Part shown: positions 21,926-32,415 of the stretch, one piece after another
Layout: each line of letters starts with the position of its first letter
Numbering within the stretch: position 1 is the first letter of the stretch
Assembly: GCA_000507305.1 (NCBI GenBank)
Contig: DF239120.1
Location: forward strand, 62,001 to 126,000
DNA from: Breviolum minutum Mf 1.05b.01
Lineage: Eukaryota > Sar > Dinophyceae > Suessiales > Symbiodiniaceae
DNA: 64,000 nucleotides
Reading direction: 5' to 3'
The notes under the pieces: model-generated
Seen by the model: the letters and a program-made list of their open reading frames with translations, nothing else
What the model was told of the DNA's origin: nothing
Databases searched by the model: none
Position numbers and translations under genes: made by a program

Positions 21926-22055
21926 TGATTCCAAACCCTGAGGACATTGGTCAATGTGATGATGGTCTACCGGAACGAGAGGGCAACGAGACTGAAGGTG
22001 TCGTTGAGGAGTTGTTATTGATAGATGGCACCTTGGCTGCGGCTATGGCATCTGG
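21926..22055 (+). CDS. exon, acidic
   Basis: TCTTCTCTGTAG acceptor and GTATTC donor. The frame reads IPNPEDIGQCDDGLPEREG, NETEGVVEELLLIDG, TLAAAMASG, entered after two bases and ending in phase 2. One of the clearest exons by composition. Probably part of the same gene as the basic exons downstream, but a direct join is not in phase. Confidence 0.6.
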
Positions 22056-22136
22056 GTATTCCATAAACAAATCTAAGGCTGGTTAAGATTTTGAGAGCAA
22101 TTTGGGTCAAACTTATATTGGGCATGTTATGGTACT

Positions 22137-22237
22137 CTAGGTGGTGGCAACTCAAATATCTTTTCACCCCCCCATTTGGGGAAGATGATCCATTTTGACT
22201 CATATTTTTCAAATGGGTTGGTTCAACCACCAACTAG
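22137..22237 (+). mobile_element. CTAG-TIR miniature element, copy 3
   Basis: Left CTAGGTGGTGGCAACTCAAA, right TTCAACCACCAACTAG, flanked on both sides by TACT. The core ACCCCCCCATTTGGGGAAGA is diagnostic. Confidence 0.75.
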
Positions 22238-22285
22238 TACTGTATGTTCACCACCCTCCGGATTTTTTTAAAGCTGGTTTTGACT

Positions 22286-22364
22286 GGAACGTTGTTGCCA
22301 AAAAGGTCGTGAAATGTTGGAAGGATTTCACCAAAAAGGTCGTGAAATGTTGCAAGGATTTCAC
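22286..22364 (+). repeat. two-copy 32-bp tandem repeat
   Basis: AAAAAGGTCGTGAAATGTTG plus AAGGATTTCACC appears twice in succession with one mismatch. It lies inside an open frame, but I do not regard it as a supported exon. Confidence 0.6.
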
Positions 22365-22647
22365 CCCTTTTTCGGAGCAATGGACAGTGCCGTTCAGCCT
22401 TAATTTGTCTTAGTTTACAAGTTCTTCATGAATATGGAAACCATGTGTATGTCTGTTGGAACATGATGTGTCTCGCATTTCTCGTCATAGAAATCGGTTC
22501 AAAACGTCCATCATTGTCAGAGGCCTTTTATTGAGGTTGTCTATTGTTCAATACGTCCTTCAATGATTACAAACCATCATACAATCCTTGTTTCGCTCAA
22601 TGGGATTTTGATCACCCCGTGATAAATTCCGGACCGAAAATCCTGAG

Positions 22648-22746
22648 TTGAGTTGGGAGAAATTGAGAAAGGGATTGCGGCAAGGAATCTCATCGCCCTC
22701 GTCAACTTTTGAGATGCCCTCAAATTATGAATTTCCAGACAAGATG
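22648..22746 (+). CDS. exon, unknown protein
   Basis: Acceptor AAAATCCTGAG, donor GTAGGA, exactly 33 codons: LSWEKLRKGLRQGISSPSS then TFEMPSNYEFPDKM. Phase 0 at both ends. It does not fit the phase of the exon at 22890 directly, so a further short exon or another gene is involved. Confidence 0.48.
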
Positions 22747-22889
22747 GTAGGATTGGAATTTAAAAGAAAAGCTCCCAATGGTTTGTGTCTTGGAAATTCA
22801 TTGTGTGTGTGTTCCTTTGAAAACAGCATTGCTTTTTTTCTAAAGATGTGAGCAACTGCCAACTGCATCTTCTTGACTTGATGATTAAG

Positions 22890-25800
22890 GCGATGAACCA
22901 GTGATCGTTGTCAAAAAGAAGAAACATAAACGGAAGAAGAATCCCGGCGGCACAATCTTCTGCAAATGGATACACTTAGACTTAGATATAGACTCTAACT
23001 TTGAAGGTGTTTGTGAAGTGTTTGAACAATCACCCATCAAACTTCACACGGGGGCCGGTTTTCCGTTAAGGGGTGAAAGGGTTACGCAAATGATTTCAAG
23101 ACCATTGTCAATAGTTGATGGAAGTTGAACGTGCATTGCTTTTTTATCCCAAAAGGCATAGATATGTCTCCGAAATGTTTGGTTCTGTTTTGTTACAAGA
23201 TTTGCTTTCAGAAGTGCTGTAGATGTGTTGGACCGTTGGCAAATGGCAAATGGTTTTGCATAAAGTAGTTTGCACATGGTGGCCTACAGCTCACTGTTGA
23301 TGTATAGACTATAAACATCTATAAAAACTTTTATATATTTATATATATAAGTGCATGATTTAGATGTGTTGTCGACCTTTTTTGATACACTCACATGTAT
23401 ATATTTGGAATTATAAGTTCTTTCCGCAAAATATCTCTTCAGCACTGGGAGATCACGTCTCCAAGGAAGAAAAAGAAAAGACGGAAAGTTGTCTCTGAGG
23501 AAGCCACAGTGCCTTGGAAAGTCTATGGAAGGGTGTTGCTGTTGGATGGTTTGGTATAGATTCACATCCAAGACCGGTTGCACTTTCTAGTTATCACAAC
23601 CAATCCATTGAAGGTAACTCCAGTTGGTGGAATGTACTGTAAGTGGCTGTAACTTCAGGAATATCATATGCATGTTATACATCCATTTGCAAATGCTATG
23701 GTCCCCATAGTTGTTCACGGTTTTACTCTCATGTCTCGCCCTGTTTTTTGTACTCTCATGTCGCGTCCAGGTCGAGAAAAAACCTCCTGTGCCACGCTTT
23801 CCTCATCCAACGCAGTCGAAAGATCTGACAATTCGCTCAAGCGCTAGCCTCGAGCGAACTCTCTCGACATCTGAACGAGTTCCATTGAGAGAACGTCTCT
23901 TGGAGAAAGAAACGGAAGTTCTGGAGGAGGGGAGTCTACGACTCAGCGAAAACCCATGGTTCTTCATCCAGCAGTCCGGAATATCCCAAAATCTTTCCAG
24001 TTTTGGTGTGACTGTGTAACTGGGATGTCAGTCAGAAATTGAGAGGCGTTACAGAGACAGCAAGTATTGGGGTTCGCCACACACAGTCGACTGAAGCTAC
24101 TTCTTGGCATCACGTGTTTATATTCCCTATGCACATACATATGCAGCACTCCTAATGTATATATCTATCCCAAAAGAACATGGTGTCATGTTGGATCTTT
24201 CTTGGTTTCTACCTACCCCATATCATCCATGTATGGTATACTTACCTACATATGGTTGATTCATTCTTATGGTTAAACCATGTCAGGATTCATACTACAA
24301 CAGTCGTCCCATGGTGACCCATGCGTCATGGGTATCAAGTGCTACAAACCCATCGATCGACCCCAGGTTTCGCCAAGCATTTGCTCCTGGGCCGTTTCCC
24401 AAAGCGGAAGGCGGTCCACAGTGACGTGGACGCGGCCGTTGAAGCCGATGATGAGGAGCTTCACAACATGGTGGGAATCACCAGGGAAGGTGGTTAGAAA
24501 GTCATAAGTTTACGGGGAAAATGTGGATCATTTTTTGTTGGATGAGTATCCCAGATTGATAATTGTTTGTGGTCTTAGTCTATTTACCTACATTTCGGGG
24601 AGTTAAGAAGGTAAAAATATAGACTTAGATAAAACTATGGTAAACCATACATGGTATTACATGGAGTGTTTGGGTATGTTTGTTTGGTGAGGTGAGGATG
24701 AATGAATAAAGACAAGTATCATTAATTTGTTGGACGGATCATACAAAAAAAATAGATGTTTGTTTGCAGCTAAGAATCACTGCCCTCAAAAATGAATGAT
24801 TTGGGAGTTTTCACATGACCAAATCTATCACAAACTGGTGAGTTTTGAGCCAGCTGGCAAAGATGGAGTATGCAGTATGCCCCAAGTTTCAGGAACAATT
24901 TGGTTGGTGAACATATGTAGAAATTAGGGAAGTCAAAATCCAACATTTCTTGATTCAGGACCAAAAAAAACGTGACGACACCCAGGCATATGAACATTGA
25001 TATAAGATCTCCAAGTTTGGTTTCATTTTTAAGGTGGGTGATTATGGGGGAAGCAACAAAGAAGGACCATCAACCAAGTGCAGAGCCAATGTTGTCTAAC
25101 CCGGGGATCAACAAATCGCAGCATAAATGGATGTGGCCTGAGAATGAGGCACTAAGCAGCACAAACCATCGATAGATGTTGAGATGCTTCAAATGTTTAC
25201 CATCAAAATAGGTTCGTGATTTTACAGTTGCTCACGGTTTTCCAACGTGCTTCCATCTTTTTCGGGAACATGGGATGACCTGCAAACTTGATTTCTTTTG
25301 CAAGTTCGCACTCGAGTCACTGATTCAAGATGTATCGCACAGTACACTATATCATGGTCCATGATGGTCCATGAATATGCTGTACCATTTGGTTAACTTT
25401 AGCAATTGAAATTCCTTATTTTCAGCAGTTACATCTTCAACTGGTCCAATTTCCCAATGTTCCAACGACTCAGCGCCCACAGGAGAAGCCTGACCTTGGT
25501 GAAGGTGACACTGATGCGGACGCGGGGACCCATGAAGACGTCTCCGCCAGCGAAGATCAGGTGGGAAAAAGCCTGGGGAAAATTGTAATTGGAAAAGTTG
25601 GTGATTGACATCCATGCGACTAAGTGCTACTATAGTATATTATTATGTATTACTAGTGTTATCATTATTGTTGCTATATAGTATACATAGTAGTTTTGAT
25701 ATGGGATACTATGGATATGATAGTTTGGGTGACGGTGACATCCCCCCATTTTTTGTCATCAAAACTGCGAGAGTTTGATACATTTATGGAAGGAATGCTG

Positions 25801-26227
25801 ACTTATGGGGCCTTGAGACCTTGGTATTTGTTGAAGATCATACCATTGACTCAGATCGGATGGGCACACATAGCAGTACTCAAAACCAGAATGAATCAGA
25901 GTGATTCTTCAATCACATCTAATATCAAATCCCAGTATCCATAGCATCCATTTATGATATGAATTTACCGATCCATTTGGTTGATTTTTATGGTAAATGC
26001 AGGCCCTGTAGGTATTCCTTTTCATATCCTCCAAGCTCCACACGTTTCCTCCGTGAGTCAGGCCGTTTCTTCGACCCGTGGCTCGGGTGCTCACGGCGCA
26101 GCCGCCGTGCAGCGTCACGCGCGGCAGCGCCAAGCGGGCGCTTCGGGGCAACGGCGTGTCACGGTGCGGCCGCCACGGGTGGTGCGGATCAAACGCATCC
26201 TGCAGAAGGAGCCCGAAACCAGGCTGG
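22890..26227 (+). CDS. six-exon gene, basic probably nuclear protein
   Basis: Exons 22890-23017, 23443-23532, 23771-24005, 24367-24470, 25426-25560 and 26062-26227 join in phase (0, 0, 1, 0, 0). Exon 1 has DEPVIVVKKKKHKRKKNPG. Exon 2 has HWEITSPRKKKKRRKVVSEE. Both basic runs look like nuclear localisation signals. Exon 3 (78 codons) is charged, with ERVPLRERLLEKETEVLEEG and then SENPWFFIQQSGISQNLSS. Exon 4 reads FAKHLLLGRFPKRKAVHSD then acidic. Exon 5 is Gln/Pro/Asp-rich (LGEGDTDADAGTHEDVSASE). Exon 6 is GC-rich and Arg/Ala/Gly-rich (VRPPRVVRIKRILQKEPE). The order basic-charged-acidic-Arg-rich suggests a chromatin, RNA or transcription factor, but I recognise no domain. Neither terminus is settled; donors GTGGGA occur twice. 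The exon at 27347 would also join in phase through a GC donor at 26223. Confidence 0.62.
24217..24316. mobile_element. CCCATA..ATCCATGTATGG inverted-repeat element
   Basis: Contains CATCCATGTATGGTATACTT, ACCTACATATGG and a right arm CAGTCGTCCCATGG. Lies in an intron of the gene at 22890. Confidence 0.4.
25925..26003. mobile_element. CCCAGTATCCATAGCATCC element, partial
   Basis: CCATAGCATCCATTTATGAT and TTGATTTTTATGGTAAATGC match the family at 5030 and 9726. Lies in the intron just before the GC-rich exon at 26062. Confidence 0.35.
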
Positions 26228-27078
26228 GTTTGATGACGTTTGACGGTTGCTGTGGATGATTGACTCCAAAAAGTTGGTGTCATGAAGAACACGTTGAAAA
26301 GGTATGACAGGTTGAGGTTGTGTCGGATTCCACGTGCGAACTGTGATGCCATGTAAGCAGGAGATGTGTTTGATTCTGTTGGACAAGAAATGATTTAAGA
26401 CTATGATTCAGTGCCTTCAGAAGGATGGAAGTTAAGGTTGTCCGAACACTGGGAATGTAACATGTTTGGTAGTTGAAGCATGTTGTGGCACAGTGACATT
26501 TTGTTTGGACAGTATTGGTTAGAGGATGTTACAGGCTCAGGCAGGTGTATGCCAATTGTGCCACAAGTAATAAAACAATCCGTTGAATCTACAAATGCTC
26601 GCCTTTTCTGCATGTCCATATCCTTCAAGAGTGGCACACTTGTGGCAGAGACCTAGGATAGCGGATCTCCACCTTGGAAAACACACCGATTTTTCGGGCC
26701 AGCCGCCTTCTCCATAGATTTGCATACCTTCTCCTCATTTCGAAAGTGCCCCAGGGACGATGGTGAAAAGACGGAGACAGACACTGCAGAAGCCAAGGTG
26801 CCAGAGAAGACCTTCAATGCATCAAACCATTCATCCATTGGTCATTGGGATGACAGGTTTGTGGATGTTTGTGGCACATAGAGTCATAGAGAATGTGTTT
26901 TAGGGATCCACTTGAATCACACATATCTGGATTTGTAGCTTGCGTATGAGATTTGGTGTTTTAAGAGGCCAAATCACCAAACATCGTTTTTTGTGAAGCT
27001 TGCATTTCAGCTTTGAAGAGAGTATAATAATTATGGTTGATTCTGTTCGTACTTTTTGGTTAGTCTGTTCCTACCCAG
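26228..27078. other. no firm exon
   Basis: Intron or intergenic DNA. - strand frames over 26189-26838 of 60-80 codons have no convincing splice borders. No repeat of the main families is seen here. Confidence 0.3.
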
Positions 27079-27241
27079 TGCATACTGGTACCCTCACAAA
27101 CGGCGGGTTTATGTAGAGGTACATGTGGGCTCTGTGGGCAGTTACTATGATGTAGTTTTATCACGTGATAGCATGGATGTTACATATGAAACGGATTTTA
27201 TATCAAAAGAACGGGTTGCCCAACTAAAAGGGGAGAAATAA
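27079..27241 (+). CDS. possible terminal exon
   Basis: GTTCCTACCCAG acceptor, then AYWYPHKRRVYVEVHVGSVG and SYYDVVLSRDSMDVTYETDF to TAA. Beta-strand-like text. A GTACAT donor in phase 0 (27120) could end it earlier. Unknown family. Confidence 0.45.
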
Positions 27242-27346
27242 CACCAAAAGAGATTTGTTCCAGAAAAATGCTGCTGTTTGAAATGACCCTCCAAATCATA
27301 AAAACCCCGAAATCTCCTCCCCAAACTTTGCGATGCGCTTCCTCAG

Positions 27347-27455
27347 GGCTCTCCCTCACGGAGCTTTGGTTTGGAGGCAAAGGCCATGCCTTTGCGTTGG
27401 GGAATCTCAGCGACATCTTAGGTTTGAGGTTCCTGAGATCAAGTTTGAAGTCCTG
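27347..27455 (+). CDS. exon, unknown protein
   Basis: GCGCTTCCTCAG acceptor and GTGAGT donor bound ALPHGALVWRQRPCLCVGES then QRHLRFEVPEIKFEVL, entered after one base and ending in phase 0. A second frame (LSLTELWFGGKGHAFALGN) is open too, but this one has G-rich first positions and the cleaner donor. Confidence 0.5.
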
Positions 27456-27833
27456 GTGAGTTGTTGGTTGCGTTGTGTTTTGCATTGATATTTGAAAAAA
27501 AAAACATGCAATAGGGCCCGCCATCATTTGGCTTTGGTGGTTTCCACCAACTTGCACAGCAAATGGAACCTAATTTGAAGGCTGACTTAATCAGTTGCTC
27601 CTAGCCCTAGCATAGCGTAGAAACTGACTTGTTCAGCATTTCAACATGTGTATAGATCAGCTGATGGTAAAGGGATTGTTAGGGGTACCCGTAGAATCCC
27701 AAACCACCAATGCTACCATTAGTTGCGTAGATAATAGATACTACTTGTACCTGGAAAACTGTGGCTGGTTTTAGGGGTTTTTAGGTGATGGAATGTAACA
27801 GCAACTTGTTTTCCAGGTAGATCGATTTGCTTC

Positions 27834-27938
27834 TGCTGATAGAAGAAATCTTGCACCACCTGGGACGTATAATACCCTGGAAATAATATGATATTTACCA
27901 TATCAACTGGTGTAGGATTTCTTCCATCAACAGTTCCT
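27834..27938. mobile_element. GATGGAAGAAATCC inverted-repeat element
   Basis: Left GCTGATAGAAGAAATCTTGC, right GGATTTCTTCCATCAACAGT, interior ACCTGGGACGTATAATACCC. Confidence 0.6.
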
Positions 27939-27957
27939 CTCCAAAATAATATCTCAG

Positions 27958-28064
27958 GGATTTCATGGCCAGAAATCTGTTTCGAAGTTTATGGCGATCT
28001 CGGTGGTTGTTTCGCCAAGGCCGAGACCCTAATCCACCCAAGACGGTGTGGAAAGAGGCGGTTT
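27958..28064 (+). CDS. exon candidate, frame unresolved
   Basis: AATATCTCAG acceptor. One frame reads DFMARNLFRSLWRSRWLFRQ then GRDPNPPKTVWKEAV to TGA. Two others (GFHGQKSVSKFMAISVVV and PEICFEVYGDLGGCFAKAE) are also open. Confidence 0.35.
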
Positions 28065-28865
28065 GAAAAAACCAACCTGTTTTTGTACATGTGAGCAGAG
28101 TTGAGTTGGGCTACTTAGTATTTGGCATTAGGTTCAAACTTCTCGGCAATGTAATCAATAGTGCTTCTTGCATCATCATGTCATTATCATGGTGTATTTT
28201 GGGAGAAAGAGATTTAGAGAAATCTTGTATCTCATGCAGTTTTTAGGCATATCTTCAGATAATTCATACATAAGACACTGATATACTCTAGCAAAATGTT
28301 TCACCTCACCTAAAAAGAGGGGTTGCACGGCTCAAAATCGGCAATTTCAAGTTGGCAAAGGGTTGGGGATTTTGACAAGCATGTCATAAATACATGATGA
28401 AACTCATGTTTGTAACGGTTGTATGAAACTCAAGAACCCGGTTAAAATTGCTATATTTATACAACTGAAAGATATTGTTTTAAGATATTTCTGCTGTAGG
28501 ATTTGCTGTCAGGATGGATTTCAATGGCTTCCAACTAGGAGCAATGTAGAGTCCTTGCAAATTTGATCAATGAGGACGTTAGACCTCATGTACTACAGTG
28601 AACGCAGAAGAAATTATGTTTGTCAGACGTGCAACAGCAAGTGTATTGCGGTATGCATCATATTTTGAATTGTGTTTGCTGCATGAATGCATATGCATGC
28701 ATGTATTATTTGCATTTACACATACGTATAGATACATACATCATGCATACAAATAAGATAAACATGTCAATCTAATATATTTACCGCCCACGTAACATCA
28801 TATAACATGTTATATCCACTTGTGGCATTCCCACTCTGCATGATCCCTGTTCCGACTCCTGCCAG
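28065..28865. other. no gene seen
   Basis: AT-rich intron/intergenic DNA with a palindromic ATGCATATGCATGCATG patch near 28685-28700. No frame with splice support. Confidence 0.35.
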
Positions 28866-28919
28866 CCTGTGGTGGAGACGCTCTTATCTTTGGGATCTCT
28901 GTGACCCATGCACAGTCAG
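28866..28919 (+). CDS. exon, unknown protein
   Basis: CCGACTCCTGCCAG acceptor. The preferred frame reads CGGDALIFGISVTHAQSG and stays open as GITLNGGLHTVVTTYYVV past the first possible donor (GTGGCA). A second frame (LWWRRSYLWDLCDPC) competes. Presumably upstream of the terminal exon at 29060. Confidence 0.42.
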
Positions 28920-29059
28920 GTGGCATCACCTTAAATGGTGGTTTGCATACTGTTGTTACTACATACTACGTCGTTTGTGTTTAATAGATATGTTCTGTCT
29001 CTATATAAAGTTAAGTGATACATACTGATACATACCTGATACCTTAAATGTTTTTCCAG

Positions 29060-29203
29060 GAAGCAAAAGACGATGCATACAAAAAACAAATGAAAAAACG
29101 ATATGCCCGTTGTGTGTTTAAAAGAGAAACATACGCAGTCCTTCTTGCAGGGGGTTGTGAAGGCGAGAAGATCTTGTCACCATTGGAGAGTCCGTTTGAC
29201 TAA
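29060..29203 (+). CDS. terminal exon, unknown protein
   Basis: AATGTTTTTCCAG acceptor then EAKDDAYKKQMKKRYARCV, FKRETYAVLLAGGCEGEK and ILSPLESPFD before TAA. The other frames are broken. The basic helix followed by a hydrophobic strand looks like a real C-terminus. Confidence 0.58.
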   Translation, partial: EAKDDAYKKQMKKRYARCVFKRETYAVLLAGGCEGEKILSPLESPFD

Positions 29204-29320
29204 CTCCAAAAACCATTGGTGCTTGAACTGATCAGTTTGAGAGGTAACAAGTCATTACATGTAGCAATTATATGCAATGAAGTTTTTCCAGCATTTGTAT
29301 AGTACTTTTCACAACATGAT

Positions 29321-29430
29321 ACTGTTGATGGAAGAAATCCTGCACCATTTTGTATAATATAAAACTACCAAGTAAATCATGGGATGTTCAACTACCAACC
29401 TCAACTGGTGAGTTGAACCCGGATTTCAAC
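29321..29430. mobile_element. GATGGAAGAAATCC element with AACTGGTGAGTTGAACCC arm
   Basis: Left ACTGTTGATGGAAGAAATCC, interior ACTACCAACCTCAACTGGTG, right AGTTGAACCCGGATTTC. The same interior arm appears at 1187 and 31705. Confidence 0.5.
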
Positions 29431-29442
29431 CGTAGTCGTGAG

Positions 29443-29548
29443 GTTTTTTCCACGTTGAACGGACCGTCCTTTCAAACTTTGAGGTACTTTTCCTTCAGCT
29501 CCATGCGCACTCCTGAGGGGAAGAAGGTTGGGAACCTTTCCTTGAAGG
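29443..29548 (+). CDS. exon, unknown protein
   Basis: ACCGTAGTCGTGAG acceptor, donor GTAAAG in phase 1. Reads VFSTLNGPSFQTLRYFSFSS then MRTPEGKKVGNLSLK. Open from the neighbouring repeat element, but codon use changes at the acceptor. Confidence 0.42.
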
Positions 29549-29852
29549 GTAAAGAAGGTTGGGAACGCCATCCACAGGCGTTCAATGTATGGTATATCTA
29601 CCCACATTTTGGCGATTTTTGTATGGTAGATGTAGGTAAATATACCATAATGTTGAATGTTTGGACATGGATAGATCATGATAGATTTACTCATCGGAAA
29701 TTTGTTAATTCATGGTGTCTCTTTTGTTTGTAAAGGCAAGGTAGAAGAGCTACTAGTCGAGACCGTTCATCACTAATTACTTGAGGCGAATTCAAAAAGC
29801 AAACAAGAAAACAAAACGGAAAACGAAGCAGCTAAGCAGCAAAGCAGCTTAG

Positions 29853-30021
29853 TCAATTTTGGGTACCTTGAAACGAGAAAGATCGAGTGATGTTTTTTCT
29901 CAACCGCAAAGAACAACAAAAATCGCGGAGGTGCCTTTAAAGAATCGAGACAAGGTGGTAAAGACCTTGCATGAGTTGAATACGAAGGTGGACCCGATTG
30001 TTGAGTATGGGCAAAAAATAG
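29853..30021 (+). CDS. exon, charged
   Basis: AGCAGCTTAG acceptor and GTGACT donor. Reads SILGTLKRERSSDVFSQPQ, RTTKIAEVPLKNRDKVVK and TLHELNTKVDPIVEYGQKI. The other frames are closed. Clearly coding, helical in look, no family recognised. Confidence 0.55.
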
Positions 30022-30133
30022 GTGACTGGGGTGTTTTCGTGTTTTTTGCCAGTTAACGTTGGATAATGTGCATGAAATCAGATTGTTGGAGGTGAGATTG
30101 GGGCCAATAAAGTGGAATTTCTAATGTTACCAG

Positions 30134-30223
30134 GTGTATGGGGACAGTTCTGGAGTTTCAAGGTTGATTGATGGGAATGTTACGTTCAATGATCCAAAAC
30201 ATCGCCATCTTGGACTCCTTTGA
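30134..30223 (+). CDS. terminal exon candidate
   Basis: AATGTTACCAG acceptor then VYGDSSGVSRLIDGNVTF and NDPKHRHLGLL to TGA. The phase left by the exon at 29853 would instead select the frame VWGQFWSFK, so the join is uncertain. Confidence 0.42.
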   Translation: MYGDSSGVSRLIDGNVTFNDPKHRHLGLL

Positions 30224-30484
30224 ATGTGAGTGTAGGTCCTTGCAGGAGTGCTCAGGTTGGCTTGTCACATTTGTTTGTTTGATTCCCATACTAATGCAAT
30301 GTGTTTGTTGCTATTTAGCTGTTGACTGTAGCATTTAAGGTTGCTGCAAGAGCATTGTGAAGAAACAACTCGAAAAGATCACCCAAGCACATAAAAAGAC
30401 GATTCAAAACATAGGATTACCAAACTGATTGATTGGTGTGTTATTAATTGTATGAATCTGGAAGCTTTGGCAAAAATATCACAG

Positions 30485-30649
30485 GTTTGGCATCCTCTCC
30501 AAGACACAAAGTGAACGCTTCGGAATCAGGTGGCCTTGCCAATTTGTCGTCAATTCGGTTTACGCTATAACTTCTTCTCAGAACATCATCCCCAGGCTGG
30601 GAAATGGACCGTTGACAAGCCCAAAAGCACATCATATATCATATGCTAG
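30485..30649 (+). CDS. two short exons ending a gene
   Basis: Exon 30485-30529 (acceptor AAATATCACAG, donor GTGGCC) reads LASSPRHKVNASES. Exon 30582-30649 (acceptor ACTTCTTCTCAG) reads HHPQAGKWTVDKPKSTS and IIC, ending at TAG. Phases match (1 to 1). A - strand frame of 63 codons overlaps both exons and is also protein-like, so strand is not certain. Confidence 0.42.
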
Positions 30650-30903
30650 TTCTTTACAAGCAAAATTGATGGTGACTCCGAGCAACAATGAGAGGCGTAT
30701 ATAATAGTATAAAGCATCAATATTATACTATTATATATATTATTATAGTACAGTATATTTCTTGTAATTCATATCCCCATTCTGCCCATTCTCTTCACAT
30801 TGAACCAGTTATTTAAGTGGGAACCCTTGAGGTTTTCACATAGCGATTAGATCTTGTGACGAGACAAAATGTAGATGGTTAAGATATGTTATGATTGTTC
30901 CTT

Positions 30904-31245
30904 TCAAGCTGTTTTTATTTGAAGCACTTGGTTGGGGTTCAATGGCATGAATTCATTCCGTCTATCATTCCGTTGCATGAGTACCACTAGGTACCACATG
31001 AATTTGTAAGAAGACTGTGCTGGCATCTCATCTTGCTTGTAGATATGTCGTTTGCAGGACACCGTTGATATTATGCGGCAGATGCATTCACAACACTGAT
31101 TGATCCTATTTGATATTGGTTTCCTGTCCAAATCCAATCCTTTCTGACTCAACACAGTAAGAAAATGCCTGCCATCACACATTGAGAGGGATATAGCATG
31201 AAAGGTTTCACTCTCCCACACTGTTAATCGTTTTGAAACAAACAA
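30904..31245 (-). CDS. antisense open frame, unknown
   Basis: A 113-codon - strand frame containing WESETFHAISLSMCDGRHF and QKGLDLDRKPISNRI. It lacks evident splice sites. A + strand terminal exon candidate overlaps it (31058-31099, acceptor GTCGTTTGCAG, DTVDIMRQMHSQH then TGA). Only one of the two can be right. Confidence 0.25.
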   Translation of the reverse strand: MFVSKRLTVWESETFHAISLSMCDGRHFLTVLSQKGLDLDRKPISNRINQCCECICRIISTVSCKRHIYKQDEMPAQSSYKFMWYLVVLMQRNDRRNEFMPLNPNQVLQIKTA

Positions 31246-31462
31246 TTAGAATAGAAACTTCCAGGAACGTCGAAAAAATGTGTCACTTCAGAATCAAAAT
31301 TTACTGCATCAAGTAAAACCCCTTCTGGATCCAATGGCATATTGAATGACACTTGGTCGAAATGGTAAATGTAGGTAAATACTGTTGATGCAAAAAAATC
31401 CTGCACCACCCAACATGCAATGTATGAAACCCTGTAAATAACGGGATATTTACCATATATTT

Positions 31463-31580
31463 ACTGCTCGGTGGCAACTCAAATGTTTTTTGTCATTTTC
31501 ACCCTTAAACTCTGGGGAGAGTGACTTCCAATTTTGACTTGCGCATATTTTTTGAGATGGCTTGGTTTTTCAACCACCTT
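31463..31580. mobile_element. CTAG-TIR miniature element, decayed copy
   Basis: CGGTGGCAACTCAAATGTTT and GGTTTTTCAACCACCTTG with core TTCACCCTTAAACTCTGGGG. The ends are degraded. It lies beside a GATGGAAGAAATCC-type half element (31381-31460). Confidence 0.5.
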
Positions 31581-31759
31581 GCCTTACATTTACAAAACCC
31601 CTGGTTTTTTATTGGGATAGTAAAACTACCAACCTCACCATTTTGGATGTTTTTGAAACCCCTGGTTAGATAATGGGATAAACGGATACACTACCGTTCC
31701 CTACCAACCAACCTCAACTGGTGAGTTGAACCCCGCCATGGATCCGTTGTCAGCTCCAG

Positions 31760-31861
31760 GCCAAGAAGGCGGGTGTGACCTGTAAGGAACCGTTGATCCT
31801 GCGGTTGGGGAGCCCCGAGGTTTCTCCACCCTGGAAGGTGAACCCCATGGTTTTTGCCAGG
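31760..31861 (+). CDS. exon, unknown protein
   Basis: CAGCTCCAG acceptor, exactly 34 codons AKKAGVTCKEPLILRLGSPE then VSPPWKVNPMVFAR, donor GTGAAA, phase 0 at both ends. GC-rich coding text against AT-rich flanks. It is followed by a (GGAT)n-like run at 31868-31884. Confidence 0.6.
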
Positions 31862-32288
31862 GTGAAAAATGGATGGATGGATGGAACAAATGGATAAAAA
31901 TGGTGGAAGTTTCTGAATTTCTGGAGGAGTTTGGATCTCCCAGCCCCAAATTTTGACGTATACTCCGGAAAATTCAGATTTGGCAACTGAAAAAGGAGTG
32001 GTTGAAGATGAGTTTTCCCTTCAAAATGGCATCTTTTTCAGGTACGAGCTGTTGGTTTCTGGGAGGGTATAAATGGCTCCAAAATTCAAGCATGAGATAC
32101 GTTGACACTAAAAAAACGTTGATGGATGGGATGTCTTCAAGGTAGCAAGCCAGCAACAAGAGAGGAATGACAGGAGATGTGATTCATCCAATGTGAAAAG
32201 GATACCGTACTAGATACAGTGTTCATTTATTCACTTCGTAGATATGAAAGATCAGATGATTATACGATCATGGTTCAAATTTTTGCAG

Positions 32289-32415
32289 ACCAAGGAAGCA
32301 GGGACCAGATGGCACAGAAGTCCAGGATCGCTGGGGAAGCCTTGGGGAAGCTCCAAAGGTGGAGTCGGTGCTGCTTTTTCAGCGTGAAAAACCACGGACC
32401 CAAAACAAAGCTAAA
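32289..32415 (+). CDS. exon, unknown protein
   Basis: AATTTTTGCAG acceptor. The preferred frame reads PRKQGPDGTEVQDRWGSLG, EAPKVESVLLFQREKPRT. A GTGGAG donor after EAPK (32361) is possible. The other two frames are also open for about 30 codons. Confidence 0.4.
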
